Positions 14,739 to 22,989 of a stretch of DNA of 64,000 nucleotides are shown in pieces. The notes beneath the pieces were generated by a model that searched no databases, had not been told where the DNA came from, and saw only the letters and a list, made by a program, of their open reading frames with translations. The first letter of the stretch is position 1. Every line of letters begins with the position of its first letter. The stretch comes from Opitutales bacterium (GTDB lineage Bacteria > Verrucomicrobiota > Verrucomicrobiia > Opitutales > Oceanipulchritudinaceae). The stretch lies in the NCBI GenBank assembly GCA_007133065.1, contig SLNJ01000009.1, positions 1 to 64,000 on the forward strand, in the 5' to 3' direction. The translations under genes and the position numbers were made by a program.

Positions 14739-15739
14739 GCGGTTTCAGCGGATTCGTACGCGTCGAACACGAGGTCTACGGTGGCGAGGTAGTCGTGTCC
14801 ACTGGTTTCGAATGGCACGCCGGAGCGCAGTGCTTCGATAAAGTGCGATTGGGCGGCGACCACGCTCCCTCCCCTGTACCCGGGTGGGATGGCGTAGTCG
14901 TGGCGGTGCCGCGGGCCGTTGCGTGGCTCGATCTCGATCGCGCCGTCCGATCCGGCATGTAGCACGCCCTCCGAGCCATCGATGTGCATGAAACCGTTGA
15001 ACGGCGATCGCACCTCTGGAAAGGGCGCGGCGCGATTGGCGTCCCAGATCACCGGCACGCCGCTCTCAAAGTTGAGTACGATCAATGCCTGGTCCTCTCC
15101 GGCGATCTCCGGATTCCGCCTGCGAACCGTGCAATACATCGATTGTACCGGCCCGAAGAGATACCGCAGGGTGTCGATGTAGTGGATGCCGGTCTCCAGC
15201 AGGAGGAATCGCTTCATCTCCCGGAAGTACGGTTGCCGCGCGTAGGCATCCGGTCCCCATCCGTCGCCGGTCCGCATTGCGAGGTAGGCGCCGAACGGCC
15301 GGCCGATGCGGCCGGCGTCGAGTATCTGTTTGATTTCCCGATACCAGGCCTGCCAGCGCCAGTTGTCGTTGATCATGAGCGGCACATCGCGGTCCGCGCA
15401 GTACCTGACGAGTGCGTGGGACTCCTCCCGTGTCGGGGCGATCGGTTTCTGGCACAGGATTGGAATCCCGCGGTCCCCGGCGAGCCGCACCATATCGAAG
15501 TGCGTTTCCATCGCCGTGCAGACATCGACAAAGTCGGGCTTCAGGGCATCCATCATCGCTCCGGGGTCCTCGCCGGTGTGAGGAATATCGAACCGCGCGG
15601 CGAGTTCCTCCGCCCTCCCGCGCGTCCGGTTGCAGATTCCGGTGATCGCTGCGCCGGGTACGTCCCGCCACCCTTCGATCTGAATGGCGGCAAACTGTCC
15701 GGCGCCGAGGAAAAGTCCTTGGTACGTTTGTTCTGCCAT
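14735..15739 (-). CDS. Gfo/Idh/MocA-family oxidoreductase
   Basis: From the ATG giving MAEQTYQG the protein has 334 residues. The Rossmann start LFLGAGQFAAIQIEGW leads into the catalytic segment ILCQKPIAPT, where the family usually reads EKP; the Lys is kept and Glu is replaced by Gln. The second domain has ETGIHYIDTLRYLFGP with the expected His-Asp of the active site. Such enzymes oxidise or reduce sugars, inositols or sugar acids with NAD(P). An in-frame start 45 bases upstream would add a tail with no relation to the family. It is the first gene of the right-hand part of the island after the inserted nucleotidyltransferase. Confidence 0.88.
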   Translation of the reverse strand: MAEQTYQGLFLGAGQFAAIQIEGWRDVPGAAITGICNRTRGRAEELAARFDIPHTGEDPGAMMDALKPDFVDVCTAMETHFDMVRLAGDRGIPILCQKPIAPTREESHALVRYCADRDVPLMINDNWRWQAWYREIKQILDAGRIGRPFGAYLAMRTGDGWGPDAYARQPYFREMKRFLLLETGIHYIDTLRYLFGPVQSMYCTVRRRNPEIAGEDQALIVLNFESGVPVIWDANRAAPFPEVRSPFNGFMHIDGSEGVLHAGSDGAIEIEPRNGPRHRHDYAIPPGYRGGSVVAAQSHFIEALRSGVPFETSGHDYLATVDLVFDAYESAETA

Positions 15740-15887
15740 CGAAGATTTCAGTGAAGCGGAATTCCGGGGCAAACCGCAACCCAATTGGCTGGTGGAAGGG
15801 GCGCCGGGTGTGGAATTTTTATTTGGACGGCGGTGCGCGCCTCCGGAAAAGACTTGGAACGGAGATTCGAACGGGTATCGTTGCGCT

Positions 15888-16451
15888 GTGGATTTTCTCC
15901 GGGTTATAGAGACGGTTGCCGGTGAAATGGAGGCGCAGGGGATTCGATATGCCTTGATCGGCGGATTTGCTATGGCACTCCGGGGCGTTCAGCGTGCGAC
16001 GATGGACATGGATTTCATCCTCATGATGGAGGATCTCGATCGTGCTGACAGGATTATCTCCGAAGCTGGATTCCAGCGCGCGTTTTGCAGCGAGAACGCA
16101 TCCTCCTATGTCTCTGAGGATCCCGCACTCGGGCGGCTCGACATCCTGCACGCGTTCCGCGGCCCGACGTTGAGTATGTTGGAGCGCGCGGATCGGATCG
16201 CGGTGTCCGGGACGCTCGACCTTCCGGTGGTGCAGTTGGAGGACATTGTCGGCCTGAAGGTTCAGGCTTCGGTGAACGATCCTGCGCGTGCGACGAGTGA
16301 TTGGGCGGATATTCGATTGCTGATTGAAGACCGCGCGCAACGCGGGGCACCGGTTGACTGGGATCTGATCGCCGATTACCTTGAGATCTTCGGGCTGCAG
16401 TCCGAGTTGAACGATATGCGTGCATGGTATGGCTCGGTTGACCCCAGTTGA
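15888..16451 (+). CDS. AbiEii-like nucleotidyltransferase-fold protein
   Basis: The 187-residue protein (GTG start; an ATG at 15927 is an alternative) has the minimal nucleotidyltransferase core: YALIGGFAMALRGVQRATMD followed by MDFIL, with the GG pair near 25-26 and Asp40/Asp42 as metal ligands. The C-terminal part (LEDIVGLKVQASVNDPAR, DWADIRLL) is the helical region found in AbiEii/AbiGii-like and DUF6036-type proteins. It lies on the plus strand in the middle of an otherwise minus-strand catabolic island and overlaps a small gene by 23 bases. A toxin-antitoxin or defence role is suggested by family, not shown. Confidence 0.8.
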   Translation: MDFLRVIETVAGEMEAQGIRYALIGGFAMALRGVQRATMDMDFILMMEDLDRADRIISEAGFQRAFCSENASSYVSEDPALGRLDILHAFRGPTLSMLERADRIAVSGTLDLPVVQLEDIVGLKVQASVNDPARATSDWADIRLLIEDRAQRGAPVDWDLIADYLEIFGLQSELNDMRAWYGSVDPS

Positions 16452-16635
16452 GAAAGCGGAGATGCGGCGGGTGGCGAATGCGCTGCACTTCCGGTCGACG
16501 CTCCCCCGCAGTCCAATGGTGATGCCGCTCACAACGGAGGCCCGGGAGCGGTATTGCCGGTGGGCGGCGCGTGCAGCGCGATTTTGCAAGGGATCAAAGC
16601 CGATCCGATTCGGCGGTGACAACTGGAGACTGTAG
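16429..16635 (+). CDS. small partner protein of the nucleotidyltransferase, unknown function
   Basis: This 68-residue basic protein (ATG at 16429; GTG at 16420 possible) starts inside the nucleotidyltransferase gene. It has a helical N-terminus (RLTPVEKAEMRRVANAL) and a conserved-looking C-terminus with Trp, Arg and Cys (YCRWAARAARFCKGSKP, GDNWRL). The overlap indicates translational coupling and a functional partnership. There is no HEPN or classic antitoxin motif that I can recognise. Confidence 0.6.
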   Translation: MARLTPVEKAEMRRVANALHFRSTLPRSPMVMPLTTEARERYCRWAARAARFCKGSKPIRFGGDNWRL

Positions 16636-16684
16636 GGAGCGGCTGCGCCGCCCGGGCCGGGAGCCGGGTCCGGTCCGGCCATAG

Positions 16685-16769
16685 GTTGACCGTTTGGCAC
16701 CCGTCGCTCCCGCTGACCCACCAACCAGCACGATCACAACCAGCCCAAAAAACCAAAAACACGGTCAAC
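16685..16769. repeat. separated 9-bp inverted repeat between convergent genes
   Basis: GTTGACCGT at 16685-16693 and ACGGTCAAC at 16761-16769 are perfect inverted copies 67 bases apart, between the end of the small partner gene and the end of the iron alcohol dehydrogenase gene. The stretch between them is A/C-rich with runs of A. It may be a relic boundary of the inserted module or a long-loop hairpin; nothing else supports a mobile element. Confidence 0.35.
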
Positions 16770-16854
16770 TTTTAGCCAGGACTCGACACTCCCTCCGTCT
16801 CCCGATCCGCCTCCTCCGGCCTACTTTACGGCTCACGCCTATTGCCGAAGCACG

Positions 16855-18015
16855 TTACCAGGCATCGCGGTAGATTTGAACGATCTCATCGGCTGTGGGG
16901 ACGCGCGGGTTGTTGGCTGGGCTGCCGGAGGCGAGGGCGTCCTCGGCCATCTTCTGGAGATGTTCTTCGAACCGTTCGGCGTCCACTCCCCGGCATTCCT
17001 GCAGGCGTGGGACGCCGAGAGCCTGGTTGAGCTGCTCCAGCCACGACACGAGCTTACCGGCCGCCGCTGCATCCGTGTCGGTGTTGTCGGCACAGCCGGC
17101 GCACCGGGCGGCTGCGGCGTAGCGTGCGGTGCCCTCGGTGATGGAGAACCGGGTGACAGCCGGAAGGAGGACGGCGTTGGAGAGGCCGTGAGGCAGGTGA
17201 AAGAGGGCGCCGATCGGACGACTCATCCCATGGACCAGGCAGACGCTGCTGTTCGAGAAAGCCATCCCGCCCTGGCAGGCGGCCAGCATCATCCCCTCGC
17301 GTGCCGGGCGGTCGTTCGGGTCCGTCCATGCCCTCAGAAGATGTTTCGAAACCAGCTGGATACAGGAGAGGGCGAGCGGATCGGTCTGTGCGTTCGCTTT
17401 GGCGGAAACATAGGCCTCCAGTCCGTGGGTCAGCGTATCGACTCCCACAGCGGCGGTGAGCGCCTGCGGCATGGTCAGAGTGAGCTCGTAATCGACGACT
17501 GCGGCAGCTGGAAGCAGTGGCCTGCTAAGCATCATCATCTTGACTGCGTGCTCGGTGTCGGTGATCACCGCAACCTTGGTCGCCTCGCTTCCGGTTCCCG
17601 CGGTGGTCGGTACCGCAATAACGGGTACTCCAGGCCGCGTGATCTTGTGGAGCCCCATAAAGTCGGAGAGTTGACCGGGGTTTTCGGGGACGACGGCTAT
17701 GACTTTGGCGGTGTCGATGGGTGAGCCGCCGCCGACCGCCAGGATGAGGTCGGCGCCGGACTTCTCCAGCGCTCTGACACCCGCCGTCACATTGTCGACG
17801 GTCGGATCGGGGTGAACGTCGTCGAAAACGGTGGTTTCCAGGCCTGCCTTGTGCAGAAGGGATTCCATTTCCTTCACGACGCCCAGGGCGACAACACCCG
17901 GATCGGTTACGATCAGGATGTGTTGGGCTCGAAGGAATCCGATCAGCTCGGGGAGGCGCTGTCGTGCGCCACCGCCGTGAAGAATCGTTCCGGGGCAGTC
18001 AAATTGATGTATCAT
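16855..18015 (-). CDS. iron-containing alcohol dehydrogenase
   Basis: The 386-residue protein is a group III alcohol dehydrogenase that interconverts an alcohol and an aldehyde with NAD(P). Visible are the nucleotide motif VGGGSPIDTAK, the phosphate-contact segment PTTAGTGSEATK, and the metal ligands in GVDTLTHGLEA and in VHGMSRPIGALFHLPHG, which provide Asp and three His residues. Length is normal. It starts six bases after the mmsA stop, so the two are one transcript: reduction of the semialdehyde, or its production from an alcohol, could be balanced against oxidation by MmsA. Confidence 0.93.
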   Translation of the reverse strand: MIHQFDCPGTILHGGGARQRLPELIGFLRAQHILIVTDPGVVALGVVKEMESLLHKAGLETTVFDDVHPDPTVDNVTAGVRALEKSGADLILAVGGGSPIDTAKVIAVVPENPGQLSDFMGLHKITRPGVPVIAVPTTAGTGSEATKVAVITDTEHAVKMMMLSRPLLPAAAVVDYELTLTMPQALTAAVGVDTLTHGLEAYVSAKANAQTDPLALSCIQLVSKHLLRAWTDPNDRPAREGMMLAACQGGMAFSNSSVCLVHGMSRPIGALFHLPHGLSNAVLLPAVTRFSITEGTARYAAAARCAGCADNTDTDAAAAGKLVSWLEQLNQALGVPRLQECRGVDAERFEEHLQKMAEDALASGSPANNPRVPTADEIVQIYRDAW

Positions 18016-18021
18016 GTCGGG

Positions 18022-19509
18022 CTACCATCCGAGTTTGCGGGAGTACTGGTCGTCCCACCGGCTGAACACAACCTTTTGGCGGGTATAGAAGAGGAGGCCT
18101 TCGGTGCCCTGCACGTGCAGATCGCCGAGGAAGGAACGGTTCCATCCTGAAAAGGCGAAGACGGACATCGGGGCAGGGACGCCGACATTGATTCCGATCA
18201 TGCCGCACGGCGCCTCGCGCGCGAACGTGCGGGCTGCGCCGCCATCCTGCGTGAATATGACCGCGCCATTGCCGAGGCCGGAACTGTGCATCCAGGCCAT
18301 GGCGTCGTCCAGCTGCTCCGGGCGTCCCATGGAGAGGATCGGACCGAACAGCTCGGTGCGTGCGACGGCCATCTCCGGTTCGACACGATCGAGGAGCGTG
18401 GGGCCCACAAAGAACCCGCGCTCCGGAAGCGCGCGGCGCCGGCCGTCCCGGAGAACCTGCGCGCCCTCACCGGCGGCGTTCTCGATCGCCTGCCGGAGGC
18501 GGTCGCGCGCGGCGCCGTCAATCACCGGTCCCATGTCGCTCTCGGGGTGCCGGTCGGTCGGGAGCACCTTCATCCGGTCGATGGCCTCGGTCAACCGCTG
18601 CGAGAGGGTGTCTCCCGCTTCGCCGACTCCAAGGACAACGGATCCGGCCATGCAGCGTTGTCCGGCGCAGCCGAATCCGGCGCCGATGATGGCTCGTATG
18701 GTCGGGTCGAGGTTCGCATCCGGCATGACGAGCATGACATTTTTGGCGCCGCCGGCTGCCTGGACCCGTTTCCCATGGTGGGTGCCCAGCCTGTACACCT
18801 GTTCCGCCACGGCGGACGATCCGACGAAGCTGACGGCGGCGATGTCCGGATGGGTGCAGAGGCGTTCGACCACCTCGCGTCCCCCGTGAACGAGGTTCAG
18901 CACGCCCTCGGGCAGTCCTGCCTCCATCGCGAGTTCGGCGAGCCGGATCGCGGTGAAGGGAACCTTCTCGCTCGGTTTCAGAATGAAGGTGTTGCCGCAG
19001 ACGATGGCGAGCGGGAACATCCACATCGGAACCATGGCGGGAAAGTTGAACGGGGTGATTCCCGCGCAGACACCGATTGGTTCTCGGGTTGATGAGCCGT
19101 CCATGGCTTCACTGATGAGCGGGAGGGTCTCACCCTTGAGCGTGTGGGAGGCGGCGCAAGCGAACTCGACGACCTCGATCCCGCGCCGCAGGTCTCCCTG
19201 GGCTTCGGAGAGCGTCTTTCCGTTCTCCTGCGTGATGAGTTCGGCGATCTCGTTGAACTTCGCCTCGAGCAGCTCCTTGTAGCGGAAGAAAACCGCCGTC
19301 CGCTTCGGGATGGCAGTGCGGCTCCACGACGCAAAAGCCTCTTTGGCGACGGAGACCGCCGCGTCGACCTCGTCGGCCGGTGACGCGGGCGTACGGGCGA
19401 TAATCTCGCCAGTGGAAGGGTTGTGGACGTCGGTGAATACCGTGGCGCGCGAAGCCCGATTCTCGCCGCCGATCCAGTTTGAAAGAGTGGGGATGGATTC
19501 GTTTATCAT
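18022..19509 (-). CDS. mmsA: methylmalonate-semialdehyde dehydrogenase (CoA-acylating)
   Basis: The 495-residue enzyme converts methylmalonate or malonate semialdehyde, NAD and CoA into propionyl- or acetyl-CoA. It has the segment ITPFNFPAMVPMWMFP, the nucleophile Cys286 in GCAGQRCMA, and the MmsA-specific C-terminal stretch VPAPMSVFAFSGWNRSFLGD and FYTRQKVVFSRW. In place of the general-base Glu of hydrolytic aldehyde dehydrogenases it has the Asn-containing GGAKNVML, as CoA-dependent members do. The same family is IolA in inositol use and MmsA in valine use. Here it probably closes the pathway of the surrounding island. Confidence 0.95.
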   Translation of the reverse strand: MINESIPTLSNWIGGENRASRATVFTDVHNPSTGEIIARTPASPADEVDAAVSVAKEAFASWSRTAIPKRTAVFFRYKELLEAKFNEIAELITQENGKTLSEAQGDLRRGIEVVEFACAASHTLKGETLPLISEAMDGSSTREPIGVCAGITPFNFPAMVPMWMFPLAIVCGNTFILKPSEKVPFTAIRLAELAMEAGLPEGVLNLVHGGREVVERLCTHPDIAAVSFVGSSAVAEQVYRLGTHHGKRVQAAGGAKNVMLVMPDANLDPTIRAIIGAGFGCAGQRCMAGSVVLGVGEAGDTLSQRLTEAIDRMKVLPTDRHPESDMGPVIDGAARDRLRQAIENAAGEGAQVLRDGRRRALPERGFFVGPTLLDRVEPEMAVARTELFGPILSMGRPEQLDDAMAWMHSSGLGNGAVIFTQDGGAARTFAREAPCGMIGINVGVPAPMSVFAFSGWNRSFLGDLHVQGTEGLLFYTRQKVVFSRWDDQYSRKLGW

Positions 19510-19584
19510 GGAATACTCGTTTGTCGGTGGTTTGATACAGGGGTCTTCGCGGGTCGGAGTGAGTCCGGAGCAAACGCTACGGGG

Positions 19585-20646
19585 TCAGAACACGCCGGCG
19601 CGTTGTTCGTAGTGGGTTGGCTTATCGTAGGCGGGGAGGTTATTCCGGATCCAGTGGGCGTTCCAACGGATCATGGTGTCCAGATCGACGCAGGTGGAGC
19701 CGAAGAGGTGGTGTGCCTGGGAGGTGTCGTTGTGCCAGGCGGTCGGTTGTTCCTCGCCTTCAATGACCGGTTCTTTGTCGAATGCCCGGCCAAACGCTGT
19801 CGCAATGTAGCGAACCTGTGCCGGTTCACGCATCCCGATATTGATCGGCGTGGCGGGAACGGTTCCGTGCAGGAGGCAGCGCAGGATGTGGGCGGTCGAT
19901 TCTCCCTGCCAGATGACATTCGCCACGCCGGTCCGGATATCAATCGGTTCCTCGTTCCAGACCTGGAGTCCAATGTCGCGGAGCACGCCGTACCGCAGGT
20001 CGATCGCATAGTTCAGGCGGGCGAGTCGACCGGGGTTGTTGTTGCGTTCGGAGTAGTATTGAAAGACCCGCTCGCGCCCGACGCACGAATTTGCGTATTC
20101 CCCGACCGGGGTGGGAGGCGTGCGTTCGTCGCTCCCCGGCCCGGCGACCTCTGTAAACGGGTAGACGCACAGGGTCGAGAACGCGACGAACCGCGTCTCA
20201 CGGAAGCGCTCTCCGACTATCGTCGGGACGATCGCGTTCATGGCCCAGGTGTACGGCTCCTGACCGGCGGTCCCGAATTTCTTCCCGGCCATGTAAACCA
20301 GGTTCGGTAGGTCGGGAAGCGCCTGTACCGCCTGCCGGTCGAGCAGATCGCAGACGATGGTCTCCACTCCGGCCGATTCGAGGGTATCGCGAACACTCGG
20401 ATCGGAGAAACGGGCCACCCCGATGACCCGTTTCGCTGGTGCGGCGCGCTTCGCCATCATCGCCAGGGTGGGCCCGACCTTGCCGCCGACGCCCAGGATC
20501 ATAATGTCTCCGTCAAGCTTCCGGAAATCCTCGACCAGGCCTCGCGTCGGCGTGGAGAGGAGCCGGTCGAGTTGTTCGACGGACTCGATGGTCTCGGGGA
20601 GTGTCCGGTCCTCGAGGACCGTTTCGGTTTTTGATGGTTCGCTCAT
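19585..20646 (-). CDS. NAD-dependent epimerase/dehydratase family protein
   Basis: Counting from the ATG giving MSEPSKTE, the protein has 353 residues. A Rossmann fold of the extended SDR type begins after about 45 residues (IMILGVGGKVGPTLAMM), an atypical glycine pattern for the family. FVAFSTLCVYPF holds the Ser/Thr before the catalytic YxxxK, and EYANSCVGRERVF stands in the position of that motif but with C-V-G-R instead of the usual YxxxK order, so catalysis may differ. The C-terminal half (NEEPIDIRTG, INIGMREPAQVRYIA) is substrate-binding. It lies between mmsA and a DHDPS-type aldolase gene; a sugar or sugar-acid substrate is likely. Confidence 0.8.
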   Translation of the reverse strand: MSEPSKTETVLEDRTLPETIESVEQLDRLLSTPTRGLVEDFRKLDGDIMILGVGGKVGPTLAMMAKRAAPAKRVIGVARFSDPSVRDTLESAGVETIVCDLLDRQAVQALPDLPNLVYMAGKKFGTAGQEPYTWAMNAIVPTIVGERFRETRFVAFSTLCVYPFTEVAGPGSDERTPPTPVGEYANSCVGRERVFQYYSERNNNPGRLARLNYAIDLRYGVLRDIGLQVWNEEPIDIRTGVANVIWQGESTAHILRCLLHGTVPATPINIGMREPAQVRYIATAFGRAFDKEPVIEGEEQPTAWHNDTSQAHHLFGSTCVDLDTMIRWNAHWIRNNLPAYDKPTHYEQRAGVF

Positions 20647-20681
20647 GTTAGATTGGGGGAAATCGTTCGCACGTAAGCGAC

Positions 20682-21758
20682 TCAATCGTCCAGCCATTGG
20701 TCGAGGTTCTCGCGGACGAAATCATCGTCGGTGAGGTGCGGGTAGGCGGCGCAAACGCGGTCGATATCCTCCAATTGCCCGGGGGAGAGCACCTCTTTCG
20801 GTTTCAGTGTCTCGATTCCGGGGAGCAGGCCCTGGCGGCGCAGCACCTCGTTGACCCCGGGGATACTGCCGTCGAAGTGGTTAATCGCATCGAAAAGAGC
20901 GCCGTTCGCGTCGGTCAACTCGGCGGCTCGTGTCAGCCATTCAGCTGGGATCGGGTCGCCTGTTTCGACGAGCCGGTGGATATCGTCGAGCATCTCCACC
21001 GCGCGGCGTGTCCAGCAGGCCCACTGTCCGAGCAGGCCCCCGCGGATGCGGATGGTTTTGTGTTCGCCGTTGACCTGGAAACGGAAGGGCGTGATCAGAT
21101 CGTGGATAATGCTGTCGTCGTTGCCTGTGTAGAGGGTGATTGCATCCTCCTTGCCGGCCTCGGCGATCGCTCGGCAGACGTCGATCGTGTAGTAGCGGTT
21201 GAACGGGGCGATCTTGATCCCGTGGACGTTGTCCATCTCGGCCAGCTCGCGCCAGAAGGAGAATGTAAGAGGCATGCCGATGTCGGCAAAGATGATGTAG
21301 AATCCGAAGAGCGGGATGACCTGGGAGATCTCGCGCAGGTGATGGAGCATCTGTTGTTCGAGGCATCCCTTGAAGTTGGCGACCGCGACGATCCCGTAAT
21401 CGTATCCGAGGTCCCGCGCGGTTTCGGCCTGAGCGATGGCGTCCGGCGTCGAGCCTGCGATTCCCGCGATCTTGGCAACGGTCCGACCGCGTGCCGATGC
21501 CTGTGCGTCGATCGCCTCGGCCGAGGTTTTCAGGACCGGGTGAAACAGGTCGATTCCGGGGAGTCGAATCTCGAACTGTGTGAAGTGCATCCCCACCGCC
21601 ACGGCGCCGGCGCCGGCGTCGACGTAGTAGCGCATGAGCGCCCGCTGGTACCGCTCGTCGAAGCGCCGGGCGGCGTTCAGTGCCAGCGGTGCGGCCGGAA
21701 TGACGGTTCCGCGGCGGATGATTTCCCGGACGGCTGGTGAGATCGAGGAATCAGGCAT
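20682..21758 (-). CDS. dihydrodipicolinate synthase-family aldolase/dehydratase (1)
   Basis: This 358-residue TIM-barrel protein is longer than the usual 290-300 of the family. The Schiff-base Lys is probably Lys182 in NVHGIKIAPFNRYY, with Tyr154 in FGFYIIFA as the expected catalytic Tyr. The start lacks the common GSTGE glycine motif; VGMHFTQFEI stands there, so the substrate pocket differs from DapA. The role is likely cleavage or dehydration of a 2-keto acid. About 35 bases separate it from the epimerase gene on the same transcript. Confidence 0.85.
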   Translation of the reverse strand: MPDSSISPAVREIIRRGTVIPAAPLALNAARRFDERYQRALMRYYVDAGAGAVAVGMHFTQFEIRLPGIDLFHPVLKTSAEAIDAQASARGRTVAKIAGIAGSTPDAIAQAETARDLGYDYGIVAVANFKGCLEQQMLHHLREISQVIPLFGFYIIFADIGMPLTFSFWRELAEMDNVHGIKIAPFNRYYTIDVCRAIAEAGKEDAITLYTGNDDSIIHDLITPFRFQVNGEHKTIRIRGGLLGQWACWTRRAVEMLDDIHRLVETGDPIPAEWLTRAAELTDANGALFDAINHFDGSIPGVNEVLRRQGLLPGIETLKPKEVLSPGQLEDIDRVCAAYPHLTDDDFVRENLDQWLDD

Positions 21759-21972
21759 GATGAAACGTGATTATACAGGTTGGATAAGACGACGCCGAGA
21801 TTACGAAGGGCAACCTGGAAGCAACCCATAACGTGCTATAGATCGAGGCAAGCACAATGTGAGGATGCGGTGCCTGGCGTGTTTCGGGCATGGTTGCCGA
21901 TTCGATTCCCTGCATCGCCGATCTACGAACGGGAGTGTGTACCGGGATGGACGCTTCGAGTGAAGTGACGGA

Positions 21973-22983
21973 CTAAGCTAAATAGCCCTTTCGCAAGAGG
22001 AGATCGTGGCGTCTCAGAATCGATTCGCAATCCGCTATCACCTCGGTCGGAAGTGGCTCTCCTCCGTGGAAGCGGGGCGGAGGCGCCGTTTGCCATTGCG
22101 TGCCGTAGGCCATGAGGTGGTCCATGCATTTCGCGGAATTGCTGAACATGTTGCCGCGCGGTAGATCCGCCACCACCGCCAATGCGGACTCGATCGCCTC
22201 CGAGAGGCGTTGACTCAGGTCGCGCGCCGAATCCTTGTCCGTTGCGGAGAGCGCGATGACGCATTCGAGCTCGCCGGCCATCCAGTTGGCCGTGCTGAGC
22301 AGCAGCCCGTCGTAGGGACCGCCGTTGTCGGACAACGCTTCGAAGTAGCCGCCTTCCGCGCCGCGCATCGTGAAGACGCCGCCCAGATCCACGCCTGATC
22401 CGCAGACGGCATCCCGTCCGCTGCTGTCTTTGAAAAGGATGAAATTTGAAAATCGTCCGGCCAGAGCGGCGATTGTCTCCGGGGCGATCTCGTTGCGGGT
22501 GACCTGGGGCAATTGGTATATTGCGATCGGATGTCCGGTTTCGAGCAGGCGTACGAGACCGTGTTGGATCGCCTCCTGTGATTGACCGTCGCCTGACGGC
22601 CCGCAGACCGTAAATCCGCGGAATGTGCCGGGGCCGGCGGGTTGGTTGAGGCTCTTCGTCCACTCTTCGATGGCGCGTCGTTCTGCGTCCACGTCGGGCG
22701 CCAGCACGCCGATCAGGAGGTGGACTCCGAGGCTTGCGAACGTCGGGAGGAGCAGCTCGACGGTTTCGCGTTGCTCGCGGGCGCTCATCTCCCATGCGTC
22801 ACCGGTCGACCCCGGAACGAGAAATCCTCTCACCCACTGCGTGAGATGGCGCAGATGTGCCTGAACCCGTTGCCGGTCTATGGAACCGTCAGGGTGGTAG
22901 TGCATGATCGGTGGGCACCACAGACGCGGCGGGCCGCCCTCAAACAACCCGTGAATCCATTCGATTCGTTGCTTCTCATTCAT
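21973..22983 (-). CDS. dihydrodipicolinate synthase-family aldolase/dehydratase (2)
   Basis: The 336-residue protein has GFLVPGSTGDAWEMS, the pyruvate-binding GSTG loop of the family, Tyr156 in IAIYQLPQ, and Lys185 in FILFKDSSGRDAV as the Schiff-base residue. It is a more conventional member than the neighbour at 20682-21758, and the two share little beyond the fold. It starts six bases after the Gfo/Idh/MocA gene ends. Two different Schiff-base aldolases in one cluster suggest two successive keto-acid steps or two related substrates. Confidence 0.88.
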   Translation of the reverse strand: MNEKQRIEWIHGLFEGGPPRLWCPPIMHYHPDGSIDRQRVQAHLRHLTQWVRGFLVPGSTGDAWEMSAREQRETVELLLPTFASLGVHLLIGVLAPDVDAERRAIEEWTKSLNQPAGPGTFRGFTVCGPSGDGQSQEAIQHGLVRLLETGHPIAIYQLPQVTRNEIAPETIAALAGRFSNFILFKDSSGRDAVCGSGVDLGGVFTMRGAEGGYFEALSDNGGPYDGLLLSTANWMAGELECVIALSATDKDSARDLSQRLSEAIESALAVVADLPRGNMFSNSAKCMDHLMAYGTQWQTAPPPRFHGGEPLPTEVIADCESILRRHDLLLRKGYLA

Positions 22984-22989
22984 AACGCT

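Noticed and set aside
16741-16770. A-rich run as intrinsic terminator
   Set aside because: No stable GC hairpin is next to the run on the proper side, for either strand.
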